Positions 27,531-37,110 are shown, numbered from the stretch's first letter. The stretch is DNA of 64,000 nt from SAR202 cluster bacterium bin87 (GCA_002238825.1 MPNC01000003.1:1-64000); one strand, 5' to 3'. Translations and numbers: made by a program. The notes: a model not told the origin generated them from the letters alone.

Positions 27531-27961
27531 AGACCATGTAATGCTGCATGATGGAATGTTGAGCACTTATAATATCACACCCCATGATCACCATGCCGGC
27601 ACCGTGATCTTCGCGATGGATCCCCGCCGACCACGCCGAAGATTGAAACTGCCCGCCCCCGGGAGGCCATCTCGTGACCGCCCCAGCACATCACCTTGTG
27701 ATTAACGACAGTGAAGCGATGCAATTCGGCAAATGTAATCGACGCTGGACAACTGGCTGCTCACCTGATAGAAGCCAGCGGTTTCATTGCATCCCCTTCG
27801 AGCGGCGCTGTCCGTACGTGGCTGGTGTCATCCCGATGAGCCTGGCCCGACGGCAGGCCGCGAATATGGTCGACCTGAGAAGGGAAAATGCCGAGGACAG
27901 CGATGGTGTCAATCGCGGTTTGACTTGTCGTGGCGTCGGGCTCCTTCAGCGCTCCATCTGA
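27531..27961. other. Intergenic region upstream of the AbiE operon
   Basis: About 430 bases. It should carry the AbiE promoter and AbiEi operator; an AT-richer stretch lies at 27535-27590 but I could not define repeats. No gene is supported. Confidence 0.4.
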
Positions 27962-28838
27962 TCACGCCTCGTGGGATGCGAGTTTATCCTGGATTGCATT
28001 GACCGCCTGGCTAAAATCCAGCCTAAGCGCAACGGCCTGACGCATGTCAGCGTCCATGCGCTCCGGCGCGCGTTGAGCATCGTCGGACTCCGGATCTGCT
28101 CTTTCAAGCTGGTCCGTGTGGCGGGATAGGCTGGCAATGATCCGGTCGGCGTCACGGCGTTGCCGCAGCAGATCCTGTTCGAACTCGGCCATCAGGCCTT
28201 CACGTTCTTCCATTTCTCTGCTTTCCTCGGCGTAACGCTGTTTGGCGTTTTTCTCACGCTTGCCGGCGACCCAATACCCAATGCCGAGTTGTACTGGTAC
28301 AGACAGCAGGGCGATGGGGCCAAGGGCGAAGCGGCCGGCCGTCATCCCAGCCGTCCCAAGCGTGGCGTCCCGCCCGATCCAGGCAGCGGTGGCAGACCCG
28401 GCCGCAGCACCGGAGAGTGCGCTTATGGCGGTTCCAGTCGCCGCAGTGCCAAAAGCCCCGACCAGCGCCCAGGCCCGCCATCGGAGCGCCCAAAGACACC
28501 CCGAAGGCGGGTAGGGAGCCAACGAGGGCTCGCTTTGGGTCAGGATCATGTCCGTCTGCACCGAGAGACGACACCGGCCTGTACCACCCGGCGGCAAGAC
28601 TGCCGTCGTCGTCGATGCCCACGGCGCCACTTTGGATCAGCGCATCCCAGGCTGACTGATAGGTTGCCTCCAAGGCTTGGATTTGCTCGCCCGTCTGGCG
28701 GTAGCTTGCGTTGAATGCCCCCACCGCACGCTCGTGTGCGGCTGCCCGTTGCTTGTGCTCGTCGTCGGCCTGCTTGTGCTCGGTGTTGGCGGTGAGACCC
28801 ATCGTGAGAGCAGCCGCTAGATTTCGTCCAAACCCCAT
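27962..28838 (-). pseudogene. Membrane/coiled-coil protein, frameshifted
   Basis: Two minus-strand frames give one ~290-residue protein. The first (from MGFGRNLAAALTMGL at 28838) is helical up to about 28460. Then the other frame continues with a glycine-zipper membrane stretch (GAFGTAATGTAISALSGAAA), a second hydrophobic segment (LGPIALLSVPVQLGIGYWV) and a C-terminal coiled coil ending at 27962. The switch is near 28455-28480, around a CGGGGC TTTT run. The rest of each frame is coherent, so a single indel or a sequencing slip is the likely cause. Function unknown. Confidence 0.65.
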
Positions 28839-28912
28839 TCGCTTTACTCCTGCTTACTGGGCCTCTGTCACCACATTGCCTTCGCTTGGGAACCAACTCT
28901 ACTCTCAACCGC

Positions 28913-29890
28913 TCATCCCAAGAGTCGAAGGGCCACTTGAGCCAAGCCGATCAGGGCACCAAGACCAGCGCCGAAATAGTTGATCCACCTGAGGTGATGG
29001 CCAGCCACATCTAGGATCATCCTCTCCACCTCAACAACGTCGAGCGTTTTCACCTGCGTCATCACCAGTCGCTCCACATTCAGCATGGCGCTGATCGCGG
29101 GCAACTCCGCGCTCAGGAACGCTATGAGGCGTTCCATCAGATAACCGTCAATCCTGGCCTCCGTCGCCTCCGACAGAACCAGGAAATCGCTCGCCTTCTT
29201 GGCCCCGTCTGTCCGCATCCATTGCCGGATCAACCCGGCCATCCGGTCGGGTGTGGCGGTCGATTCTGCCGAGGCGATTATTGCATCGACTATACTGGGC
29301 ATCCGGTTGATGATGACCCGGTCCATCCCGCTTGCGCCGATCGCAGTCCTGGCCACAGCTCCCCGATTGGCAACCGTGTCCCGCACCATATCGGTCCCGA
29401 CTTCGACCATCGCGGCGCGCACCGCTGGTTGGCGCAGCATCCGGCGCAGTCCTTCCATCATCGTCGGCATCAGATCCGCCAACAACTCCTGAACGTCGGC
29501 CCCCGACGTATCGAGCCGGCTGTCCATCAAGCTCCGGCGTTGAGCACGTATCCAAGCCTCCAGGCTGACACTGAGTTCAGGGTTGTTCAACCGGGCACGC
29601 ACCGCTTCCGGCGAAATCAACTCACCCGCCACCGCCCGTGCGATGCTCTCCGCCAGTTCGTTGCGGTTCTTGGGAATGATGCCCGGCGTGAAGGGTACAT
29701 GGAAGCCCAGCATTCGCTTCACCGCCCGGGGACGAAACAGCATTTGGATCGCTATCCGGTTGGTCACGTAGCCGATGACGGCCCCCAGTATCGGCGGAGC
29801 CAGCCAAGGCAGTAAGTTGATGAGTACATCCATGTGCCAGAGCTGGCCGATCACCGCATCATCGCAGGATCCGGTGGGGCAATCAGCCAT
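28913..29890 (-). CDS. DUF445 family membrane protein
   Basis: A 325-residue DUF445 protein. The N-terminal hydrophobic hairpin carries PILGAVIGYVTNRIAIQML and FRP, then PFTPGIIPKNRNELAESIAR, both hallmarks of the family. A long helical middle region and a C-terminal membrane segment (INYFGAGLGALIGLAQVAL) complete it. The chosen start MADCPTGSC lies two bases after the EcsC gene stop; MDVLINLLPWL at 29833 is an alternative. Function is unknown; the family is membrane-associated. Confidence 0.85.
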   Translation of the reverse strand: MADCPTGSCDDAVIGQLWHMDVLINLLPWLAPPILGAVIGYVTNRIAIQMLFRPRAVKRMLGFHVPFTPGIIPKNRNELAESIARAVAGELISPEAVRARLNNPELSVSLEAWIRAQRRSLMDSRLDTSGADVQELLADLMPTMMEGLRRMLRQPAVRAAMVEVGTDMVRDTVANRGAVARTAIGASGMDRVIINRMPSIVDAIIASAESTATPDRMAGLIRQWMRTDGAKKASDFLVLSEATEARIDGYLMERLIAFLSAELPAISAMLNVERLVMTQVKTLDVVEVERMILDVAGHHLRWINYFGAGLGALIGLAQVALRLLG

Positions 29891-29892
29891 AC

Positions 29893-30579
29893 CTACTCCA
29901 TGACGGCATCCAGTTCCAGCCATTTGCGGGCCTCACGACCCACATAGGTGGTGAGCCCCGCGTTCACCCCACTGCTGATGACCGCTCCCACACCGAACGG
30001 AATCGCTTTCTCCACAGCCTTGCGTGTAAATACGATGCCAACACGTTTGAACGCCTGTTTGGTCGCCAGTAGCGCGCTCCCCCTCAGCTGCTGGCGCAAT
30101 ACCCTCACACCCGCTTGGGATGCCAGCCGAGTCGCCGCACCCCCAACCTTTCTGGCGCCTTGTTTCTCAAGCGTCCCATAGGACGCCAGGGTTACGGCCA
30201 GGGAGAAAGCTTCCTCAGGCTCCATGTCCGGTTTGAAGACATAGACCAGGGCGTGGCACATGTCGACGTTGACCTTCATCTGCAATATCACGTCGGCAGT
30301 CACGCCCGCGCTGATGGCAGCTACGGTTCCCACTCCCGGTACTGCGCCGATCAACCCCGTGCCACCGCCGGCCACGCCGGAACGCAGGGTGTGCCCCCGT
30401 ACAATCGTCTTGGCCACTCTACTTTGCAGGTCCAGATCGCTGGCTCCGGGAGCCTTGGTCCTAGCTTGAGCCAGCCTTCTCCGCGCGAGCTTTTGGGTCT
30501 CATCCGAACTACGTGCAATCTTGCGAACTGCCTTCTCCAGCAGATTGCCGTCAAACGACGTTGATGCAATGTCGACCAC
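29893..30579 (-). CDS. EcsC-family protein
   Basis: A 228-residue protein matching the EcsC family. It has an N-terminal basic helical region, then GLIGAVPGVGTVAAISAGVT (about residues 75-94) and a second hydrophobic segment IPFGVGAVISSGVNAGLTTYVG near the C-terminus. EcsC accompanies an ABC exporter in Bacillus, but here it is paired with DUF445, two bases downstream, so both probably form one operon acting at the membrane. Ends in TAG, showing that TAG is a normal stop in this genome. Confidence 0.8.
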   Translation of the reverse strand: MVDIASTSFDGNLLEKAVRKIARSSDETQKLARRRLAQARTKAPGASDLDLQSRVAKTIVRGHTLRSGVAGGGTGLIGAVPGVGTVAAISAGVTADVILQMKVNVDMCHALVYVFKPDMEPEEAFSLAVTLASYGTLEKQGARKVGGAATRLASQAGVRVLRQQLRGSALLATKQAFKRVGIVFTRKAVEKAIPFGVGAVISSGVNAGLTTYVGREARKWLELDAVME

Positions 30580-30830
30580 CGATCAGTCCCTCCCTGACCC
30601 GCGACTTGCCTCCCGCAGAATCACACCTGCACGAGGTCGGCGTGGCAAAGCGCATCGTATTACCGCCGCTTTTGTCGATCAACGAATATCCAATCACCAC
30701 TCTCAGCTTCTGCCGGTTCAAGTCGACTTGCTGATACCCGCTAGACTTCGCTCAACGGCCGGTATGTAAATCCGACTTTCCGGTAGCCTCATATTTGAGG
30801 CAATGCGTCCACCTCAACCGGCAAAAATAG
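30580..30830. other. Intergenic region
   Basis: About 250 bases between the EcsC gene and the small gene at 30831; no element recognised. Confidence 0.35.
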
Positions 30831-31070
30831 TCAGCGCAAGAGGCATTCCTTATTGTCGTCTATCAGCTGTTTCCCCGATTGATGAAGGCTTGCTTTCATC
30901 TCTTTCATGTTGTCTCGGCACGCAACGTAGGCGCTACCGTCAGACCCCACCCAAACGCGCAAAGCATTTGAACTGAGGCAGTCTTCGCGCATCACCGCAA
31001 AGCGTATCGGGCTGTCCCGAAGTGGCAGCGACAATGCCTGTTCATGCCCGAGGTTAGTGTAGTAAGCCAT
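30831..31070 (-). CDS. Small conserved-looking protein, 79 residues
   Basis: A 79-residue soluble protein with an Ile/Val-rich core (SPIRFAVMRED, ALRVWVGSDGSAYVACRD) and a terminal MKEMKASLHQSGKQLIDDNKEC. Phrases of this kind (an xDxYVxxRD stretch followed by KASLHxSG) occur in small bacterial proteins of unknown role. A GGAGGAG lies about 11 bases upstream of the ATG. A degenerate fragment of the same 3' end occurs on the other strand near 11.3 kb, so the gene belongs to a duplicated family. Confidence 0.65.
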   Translation of the reverse strand: MAYYTNLGHEQALSLPLRDSPIRFAVMREDCLSSNALRVWVGSDGSAYVACRDNMKEMKASLHQSGKQLIDDNKECLLR

Positions 31071-31195
31071 GCCGCTGTGGTCTCCTCCTCATGAATTTGG
31101 TAACTGTGTCACCGCACCCTGCCCCTGACGGATAAATCCCTGTTGGCTCCGTCTACATGCTTTGCAAGACCGATTCCTGGACATCCGTGAGGTCG

Positions 31196-31456
31196 TTAAG
31201 TGGCTTCACGAGCACCGGTGGCGTCGCCGCCGGCGTCCAGCGTGTCCCGCTCGTGCAGCGTCGCCGAATCGCCCGGCCCGATTGCCGCCGCGATGCCGCC
31301 CTGGGCATAGCGGCTGTTGCAGTCGTCGATGCGTCCCTTGGTCACCACCAGCACGCTGCCGTGCTCTGCCGCCAGCAGCGCGGTGTTCAGCCCGGCGATC
31401 CCGCTGCCGATGATGATGTAATCGTATCGCGTTGTGTCCATATCAGCAGTTGTCAT
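31196..31456 (-). pseudogene. nadB: L-aspartate oxidase, N-terminal stub
   Basis: The 86-residue frame begins like L-aspartate oxidase: FAD-binding YDYIIIGSGIAGLNTALLAA (about residues 11-30), VLVVTKG, then NSRYAQGGIAAAIGPGDS and a HxxDTLDAGG segment. The family is normally about 530 residues; here the match ends at DAGGDATGA and a stop follows six codons later. The flavin domain is incomplete and substrate-binding and catalytic parts are missing, so this is a truncated pseudogene. It starts three bases after the TPR lipoprotein stop. Confidence 0.75.
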
Positions 31457-31459
31457 CGC

Positions 31460-32905
31460 TCACCGCGTGCAATCGTAACCCAGTGCCAGGGCCGCGCTGC
31501 GGTCCTGCTCGGCCTTGTCTTCGTCGCCTGATGCCCTCAGGGCATGGCTGCGATTGCAGTATGCCTGCGCGTATTCCGAATTGAGCCGGATTGCCGCGTC
31601 GTAGTCAGTTATCGCCCGGTCATACTCACCTGATTTACGATGGGCGACGCCTCGGTTGTTGTATGCAGAGGCGTGGTCTGGATCAAGACGTATCGCAGTG
31701 TCATAGTCCTCCATTGCCCGGTCCGATTCTCCAATTTCGCGGTAGGCGTTGCCCCGGTTGTTGTAGGCGCTGGCGTCCTGCGGATCGAGCCGGATGGCCG
31801 CGTCGTAGTCATCGATAGCTCGCTCGTGCCTCCCAAGTCTTATGTGGGCGTTGCCCCGGTTGTAATACGCTTCGGCATATTCCGGGTTGAGCCGGATGGC
31901 CGTGTCGTAGTCCTTTATGGCCCTCTCGTGCTCGCCCTGCCGTCCGCGCACAAGTCCACGGTTATAATACGCAGCTGCAAATTCTGGATTGAGAAGGATG
32001 GCTTGATTGTAATCCCTCATTGCCAGTTCATCGTTGCCCATGCGGAGATGCACGTTGCCGCGGTTGTAGTGCGCCCGGGCATATTGGGAGTTGAGCCGAA
32101 TGGCTGTGTTGTAGTCCGCGATAGCCTGGTCATATTGGCCTTCATCGTCGTGTACGGTGCCCCGATTGTTGTAGGCTAAGTCCAGTTCCGGATCGAGTCG
32201 TATCGCCGTGTTGAGGTCCTGCATGGCCTGGTCGTGCTCTCCAATTTCGCCGTAGGCGTTGCCCCGATTGTTGTAGGCAACGGCGACCTCTGGGTCGAGC
32301 TGGATAGCCACATCCAAGTCCTCTATGGCCAGGGCAAACGCACCCATGTCGTGGTAAACGTTGCCCCGGTTGATGTAGAATTGGGCGACTCCCGGGTCGA
32401 GCCGGATGGCCTCGTCCTGGTCTTCTATGGCGCGGTCGTACTGCCCCATGTCGTAGTAGGCGATGCCCCGGCCGTTGTAGGCTAAGGCGACACTCGGGTC
32501 GAGCCGTATGGCCATATCGTAGCTCTTGACAGCCCGGTCATACTCCCCCTTCCGGTGGTAAGCGGTGCCGCGGTAATAAAACGCTGCTGGATATTCAGGA
32601 TCGAGCCCGATGGCCATGTCGAAGCTCTGGATGGCCCGGTCATACTCCCCCTTGCTGTGGAAAGCGATGCCTCGATTGTAGTACGCGTCGAATCGTTCCT
32701 GGTCCAGTTGAATCGCGGCGTCATAGGCCGCGATTGCTTGCTCAAAATCCCCGGCCTTGACGTGACCATCGCCCTCGTTGATGAAGCGGTCCACTTCGTC
32801 CGCCGCGCAGCCGATCCCCAGCATCAGGACCGCAACCGTCAGCGCCAGTAGCCCGCGATGGAGCCACCGTCGGCTGTCTCGAATGTCACAAATGCCAATC
32901 ATCAC
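31460..32905 (-). CDS. TPR-repeat lipoprotein
   Basis: A 481-residue protein with a signal peptide (hydrophobic residues about 14-31) ending in a lipobox LGIGC (Cys33), so it is probably a membrane-anchored lipoprotein outside the cytoplasm. The rest is about thirteen near-identical 34-residue TPRs of the form YNNRGxAYxxxGxxDxAIxDYDxAIRLDP, nearly perfect in spacing, suggesting recent internal amplification. The C-terminus (residues about 450-481) is less regular. TPRs bind peptides or other proteins; no partner is identified. A solo IS630-type end lies just upstream at 32911. Confidence 0.88.
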   Translation of the reverse strand: MMIGICDIRDSRRWLHRGLLALTVAVLMLGIGCAADEVDRFINEGDGHVKAGDFEQAIAAYDAAIQLDQERFDAYYNRGIAFHSKGEYDRAIQSFDMAIGLDPEYPAAFYYRGTAYHRKGEYDRAVKSYDMAIRLDPSVALAYNGRGIAYYDMGQYDRAIEDQDEAIRLDPGVAQFYINRGNVYHDMGAFALAIEDLDVAIQLDPEVAVAYNNRGNAYGEIGEHDQAMQDLNTAIRLDPELDLAYNNRGTVHDDEGQYDQAIADYNTAIRLNSQYARAHYNRGNVHLRMGNDELAMRDYNQAILLNPEFAAAYYNRGLVRGRQGEHERAIKDYDTAIRLNPEYAEAYYNRGNAHIRLGRHERAIDDYDAAIRLDPQDASAYNNRGNAYREIGESDRAMEDYDTAIRLDPDHASAYNNRGVAHRKSGEYDRAITDYDAAIRLNSEYAQAYCNRSHALRASGDEDKAEQDRSAALALGYDCTR

Positions 32906-32910
32906 GAGCC

Positions 32911-32940
32911 TAAACCGAAACCAAGGTGGGATTTACATTT
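32911..32940 (+). repeat. Solo IS630-type terminal repeat
   Basis: TAAACCGAAACCAAGGTGGG and the following bases match the ends of the IS630 element at 15014-16289. No transposase or partner end is nearby, so it is a remnant, and it lies five bases upstream of the TPR lipoprotein start, where it could affect expression. Confidence 0.6.
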
Positions 32941-33485
32941 ACTGGGTGGAGAGGATCGGCTTGGGCGGTGTCGGTCAGTTTTACCGCGCAAGCCTGAAGC
33001 CCATCAACAAAGGCGCATTGCCTCACATCAAATATTACCGACATGTGCTTGCAGCAAGCATCGATGGTGCATCAGCCACAAAATGCGAGATGGCTGATCA
33101 CCCGCGTCGGAAAGACTTGCTGCGACGCATCGGAGTTCCGGGTTGTCCCGTACACCGTGCCGCCGTGCCGGTGTCTCGCTATTTTATCGATACCCGCCGT
33201 GGTTCGCGCAATAGGGTCATTACGTAAATCGCCCCCTGCAGGGATCCCGTCCGCCAGGCTCACGCCGGATTTCGTCGGCCTGTGTTGGACCATCTCGATT
33301 ACGGATACTCCACACCGTCCACCCACGGGTCGTCGCTCCAGGCAGACATTCCCCGCCCAGCGCGACGCATTCCGTCGTCACCATGCCATTCCTGTCATTC
33401 GGCCCCCGGCGATGCTTTTGATCCCGGATGCGGACCAACCCGAGCGCTTTTCACCCGCGTTCTTCCCGCAGATTTCGCCCCGTAC
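32941..33485. other. Intergenic region with a dispersed repeat
   Basis: About 545 bases; repeat copy C (33075-33240) is the only recognisable element. Confidence 0.4.
33075..33240 (-). repeat. Dispersed repeat copy C (NDPIART element)
   Basis: Contains TTCGCGCAATAGGGTCATTA (33202-33221). The minus strand reads DLRNDPIARTTAGIDKIAR and, 30 codons on, SDASQQVF, matching copy B (DLHNDPIARTN ... TDAFRRVL) and the small gene at 21869 (ADALQRAF). Confidence 0.6.
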
Positions 33486-33791
33486 CTATTCACAATAGCG
33501 AGCGTAGTCGGCCCTGATCTTCGCCATCGTGACCCCGCCCCGCTCCAGTCGGCCACGCAACCGTTCCTCCACCGCCTCGGCGCTCAACGCAACAGTCCCG
33601 CTGGCGCTGGACACGTTCAGCCGGTGCAGGGTGGTGTTGGCGTCCACCATCCATTGGGAGTACCTGCGCACCATCCTGTCGTCGTCGTCCACCCCTCAGG
33701 CCAGCAGGGTCCAAAGGACGATAATTAGCAGCAGCGCGTTCCACAACCGATGCACAGTCGCTTCTCCCGAGAGGCCAACGGCGGGATCCAT
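33486..33791 (-). pseudogene. Short membrane protein interrupted by an in-frame TGA
   Basis: From ATG 33791 the frame encodes MDPAVGLSGEATVHRLWNAL and a transmembrane stretch (LLLIIVLWTLLA), then TGA at 33696-33698. The same frame continues without shift as GVDDDDRMVRRYSQWMVDAN ... MAKIRADYARYCE to 33486. The two halves would make a sensible 101-residue single-pass protein, so TGA is probably a nonsense mutation; alternatively the second part starts at GTG 33692 as a separate 68-residue protein. The ATG overlaps the stop of the preceding gene (TGATG). Confidence 0.5.
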
Positions 33792-34324
33792 CAAGGGTGC
33801 TCCGAGCCCTCGGCAGGCTGGTCCGGAACCCTCTCGCCGAACATCCAGGACGCCGCCACCGCCGGGAAGTCGGGATCGACGAAGTAGCTCTGCAGCGGGC
33901 TGTTGCCCACCACCGGCCGGGAAAGCGTCATCTCCCGTTCCCGCTGAAACCTCCGCAGCGCGTGGCCCATCCGCATCAGCAACGAGCGCAGCTCCGCCGG
34001 AGCCAGGTCTGTACGCTGGCAAAGTGCACGTCGGCGGATGCCCGCGGTACCGGCCTGCCACACGCAGAGCGCCATACGCCTGGCCGCAGCGCCCAGGCTC
34101 GCCGCGAAGTCGGCGGCCAACTCCTCCGTCCAGCCACTGGACAGTGGCGCTGGGGAGATTTCCGCCGCCGACCGCTCCAACACGGGGTTGGTCTCCGACC
34201 GATCCTGCCCCATGGCGGGGAGCTGTTCCCCACCAGGAACACGGACGGTTGCGCCGCCCAGGTGGCCCATGACCCGAACCACCTCGTCAGCATCACCCGC
34301 CACTTCCACTCGTATCCACACCAT
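33791..34324 (-). CDS. Hypothetical protein with C-terminal winged-helix-like region
   Basis: A 177-residue protein starting MVWIRVEVAGDADEV with GGAG eight bases upstream; a GTG at 34402 would add 26 residues. The N-terminus is a small beta-rich domain. The C-terminal part (WTEELAADFAASLGAAARRM ... ALCQRTDLAPAELRSLLMRM ... FVDPDFPAVAASWMFG) resembles the winged-helix end of small hypothetical proteins often found near mobile DNA. It is coupled (TGATG) to the short membrane protein downstream. Function unknown. Confidence 0.6.
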   Translation of the reverse strand: MVWIRVEVAGDADEVVRVMGHLGGATVRVPGGEQLPAMGQDRSETNPVLERSAAEISPAPLSSGWTEELAADFAASLGAAARRMALCVWQAGTAGIRRRALCQRTDLAPAELRSLLMRMGHALRRFQREREMTLSRPVVGNSPLQSYFVDPDFPAVAASWMFGERVPDQPAEGSEHP

Positions 34325-34639
34325 ACTGTTCGCTCCGTTGCCCCGGACGGGCGGCATCGCGTCAACCAACGTTAATTTTGCGCCGTCGACTATAACCCGC
34401 ACCGCCCGTGCTTGCCCACCGCCATGGGTCTCAACGAGGCGAATTCGTCACTCCGGCGAGTCGCCCGACTGGTTGCATTGTCGAACTTCCCTGCCGGGCG
34501 CGGTTGGCCTGATCGGGGACAACCGTTTGTTGCCCACGGATTCAGCCTTGACGTGCGCCATCGTCCGACGGGCAGCAATTTGCGATATGTCATATCATGG
34601 CCCCAGTCTCGCCCGGGAGACGAGCATGGGCAGTCGTCA

Positions 34640-35420
34640 ATATTGCGGCCGCGGCGTCGGTTGGTTTCACACCAGCCACCCTGGGTGCCGGGACGCACGC
34701 CGCAGTGGCCTCGCCCGGATGGTTGACCTGGCGGCCCGGGCCGCCGAACGTCCCGAGTTCACCCAGCGGCGCGTGCTGCAGGTCCTGGAGAAGGCTGGCT
34801 CAGGAATGTTACGTGCCCGACGATGACCTTCCCTCAGTGCTGGCGGCTGGATGGCATCTCTCTCCCATGAACCGCAGGTGGACTACGTTCCCACCCGGGC
34901 TGAAACGGACTGGCTGCGGCTGCTGGGCGACACGGGCATCGATCTGGACCGGGAGGCCGCCCTGCTGCTCTACGCTCGGCACTTCAACGTGGACGACGGC
35001 GAGTTGGACCGCCACGGGATGCTCGCCTATTCATCCAGGGAGCGGTCATCGCGGCGTCAGCCGCTGGCCTGATACCTCACTGGATGACCTTTCCCGACGC
35101 CGTCGTGGCATCCCTGCCTGGAGGGATCGGAGCAACCGGTATGGCTCTTTGACGACGCGGAGTACCGCCTGGGCCGCCTGCCAGCGGATCGGGCCGCGAC
35201 CATCACGTGCGTGGCTGCGGCCGGCCGCACATTGCCCCACTACCCACCGCAGCTATTCGTGGGTCGCGAGGCGCCCAGCGACGGCTGGGAGACTGTCACC
35301 ACCGGCCAGATGGTCTTCGGGCAGCCACTCCTGCAAGGCCTGGCGCAGCAGCAGTCGTTGATCCGGATCATAGGGAAGGTAGCTCTTGCTCATCGTGGTT
35401 CACCGGCAGCTTCGTGCTGG
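34640..35420 (+). pseudogene. Degenerate coding remnant on the plus strand
   Basis: Protein-like pieces occur in changing frames: ERPEFTQRRVLQVLEKAGSG (about 34740-34810), VDYVPTRAETDWLRLLGDTG and ALLLYARHFNVDDGELDRHG (34880-35020), and PVWLFDDAEYRLGRLPADRA with HYPPQLFVGREAPSDGWETV (35130-35310). The composition is strongly coding in each, but stops and frame changes separate them. I do not recognise the family. It is probably one decayed gene of about 250 residues. Confidence 0.35.
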
Positions 35421-35756
35421 AACCATCTTATGCCAATACCTCAACAACCGTGTTTCTCGGACAGCCAGCTAGGCAGCGATGGGTGGCCTACAGCCGGGCC
35501 GGCCGGCAAGTGTGCTGTCGCTGCTCGGACACCGCGCATACCGCCTTCTCCTGCATTGACCACCGCCAATACGCCCGGATTTGTACCACACAAGCCGTTG
35601 TATGTTCAAATTGTAACGAGCCGGCCGGAACGGGGCGGGTCTGTGTGTTCAATGCTGGCCGGCTTTCTTCCGCCCGAAGTGGGTCGCGTGATGGCCGTAG
35701 TGGTGCCTGCGTGTCACAGCGTTTGCGATTGGTCAGGTCGTGCTTGGCCGCGCTGG

Positions 35757-36313
35757 TCAGAAGTCGTCGGTGGTGGCGGCCTCGTCGTCATGGTCAGCGT
35801 CGACGCGTGCTGGGCAGTCACCGGCCGTGATGTCGCAGAAACGGCACTCCCGCCCCAACGGTACCCGCCTCGCTGGTTCGTTGCGAGAGAGCCATCGGAT
35901 GAGCGCGCCGAGGTTCTCGATGAACGTGTCGTGCACAGCGTCCGCCGTTATGCGGACTGTGTCGTCGCGGTACGTGACCTGCGGCGTAGCTTGGCGTTCC
36001 GATATGGTTCGAGCGCCTTGGGGACGGCGTACAGGTAGATCATGACCTGGACGGCGTGGCTCTGACCTTCCTGGCCGGTCTTGGCGTCCACAATGACGGA
36101 TTCATCGTCGCGGTGGGAGATGATGTCCGGTCTGCCGGCCAGCGTTGCCGTCTTGCCGCGCAGACCAAATCGGTTCTGCGCTTCGACGTCGACTTCAAAG
36201 CCGCCGACTTCCCAGTTTCTGATGCGTTCGTTGACGAGGGTGGCGTGGCTCAACAGCCACCTGGTCTTGTCGAAGTCGGTGGCTGGCGGTTCGCACAACA
36301 AGCCATGGAGCAC
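35757..36313 (-). pseudogene. PD-(D/E)XK (RecB/Cas4-like) nuclease, frameshifted
   Basis: The first 110 residues (from GTG 36313) carry a PD-(D/E)XK core: GRPDII, SVIVDAKTGQ and HAVQVMIYLYAVPKAL. After YRN the frame slips (near 35990) and runs out, while the next frame continues with RDDTVRITADAVHDTFIENL, LGRECRFCDITAGDC and an acidic tail to a stop at 35757. The Cys cluster (CRFC...C) is typical of RecB-family nucleases with an iron-sulphur site. Restoring one base would give a ~185-residue protein. The family includes Cas4 and small DNA-repair nucleases; there is no CRISPR context here. Confidence 0.65.
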
Positions 36314-36440
36314 CCACGCTCCCGCAACCGTCGGCTAGTCTGCGGGCGAGTTCCGCCTCTCATCTTGCGACAGGGATTATACTGCTCGCGTGGCGGAACC
36401 GTGGCCGCCACTGACAGCCTCGTACTGCCGTGGTTTGTGG

Positions 36441-36650
36441 TTACGACAGGATGACCATCGTGACGATAATTGCCACGCAGCCGAACAGGCCCAGCAGCAG
36501 CAGTGCGCTCCTGCGGTCAAGAAAGCCGAGCCGCCACCCCATTGTCCCCTTCGTGGTCACTACGGTGTTCCATCCGCCGCAGTGCAGACAATGGTCAGCA
36601 GTGAGCGGACTCTCCATCTGACATTCGTGGCACCACCGTATTTGTTCCAT
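36441..36650 (-). CDS. Zinc-ribbon membrane protein
   Basis: A 69-residue protein. Two CxxC knuckles (WCHECQ and HCLHCGG, about residues 7-26) form a zinc ribbon, and a single transmembrane helix (ALLLLGLFGCVAIIVTMVIL) occupies the C-terminus. Small zinc-ribbon tail-anchored proteins of this type are common and uncharacterised. The composition and motif spacing support a real gene; no neighbour suggests a role. Confidence 0.6.
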   Translation of the reverse strand: MEQIRWCHECQMESPLTADHCLHCGGWNTVVTTKGTMGWRLGFLDRRSALLLLGLFGCVAIIVTMVILS

Positions 36651-36975
36651 AAGGCGTCATGTCTCCCGCTACGCAGGTACGAGGCGAAGCGTATTGGGGG
36701 CCGTCAGATGTGTCAATGCTGGAACCCACCGCAAGGCGATTTCGGGTGGTGTCACCTTGTAAGCACGTGCATTTGGCGTGGGTTGAGACCCTGCCGGCGA
36801 TGCGCGCGTCGCAGTGCTCGGGCAATGCCCGCGTCAGGGCGTACTGGTAGATCATGAGCTGGTAGCGGTACCAGGGACGTTCCTGGCCGGTCTTGACGTC
36901 GGTGACGAGGGCGTTATGCCTGTTGAGTACCAGCCGGTCGCGTGGTGGCCTATGTAGCTGCAGTTGGCACTGGGG
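36600..36975 (-). pseudogene. Second PD-(D/E)XK nuclease relic
   Basis: The minus strand reads RDRLVLNRHNALVTDVKTGQ, then QERPWYRYQLMIYQYALTRA and LPEHCDARIAGRVSTHA. These match the core of the nuclease at 35757-36313 (VDAKTGQ ... QVMIYLYAVPKAL). There is no start codon and the C-terminal Cys cluster is absent, so it is a fragment of a paralogue, overlapping the small zinc-ribbon gene. Confidence 0.5.
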
Positions 36976-37110
36976 TCCGGCTGGATGGTGCGCCTGTTGG
37001 ATCCGCTGGGATCGTGGCTGTTGATCCAGCGGTCAACGCAGTAACTCGCACGCATGAGTCCGCCTGCAGTCCTGTGCTCCGTAAATCTGACGGGTATGGG
37101 TGTACAATTA

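Noticed and set aside
34597-35361. A 254-codon plus-strand ORF
   Set aside because: Very Arg/Pro/Ser/Trp-rich with no family features; the coding signal lies in other frames of the same strand.
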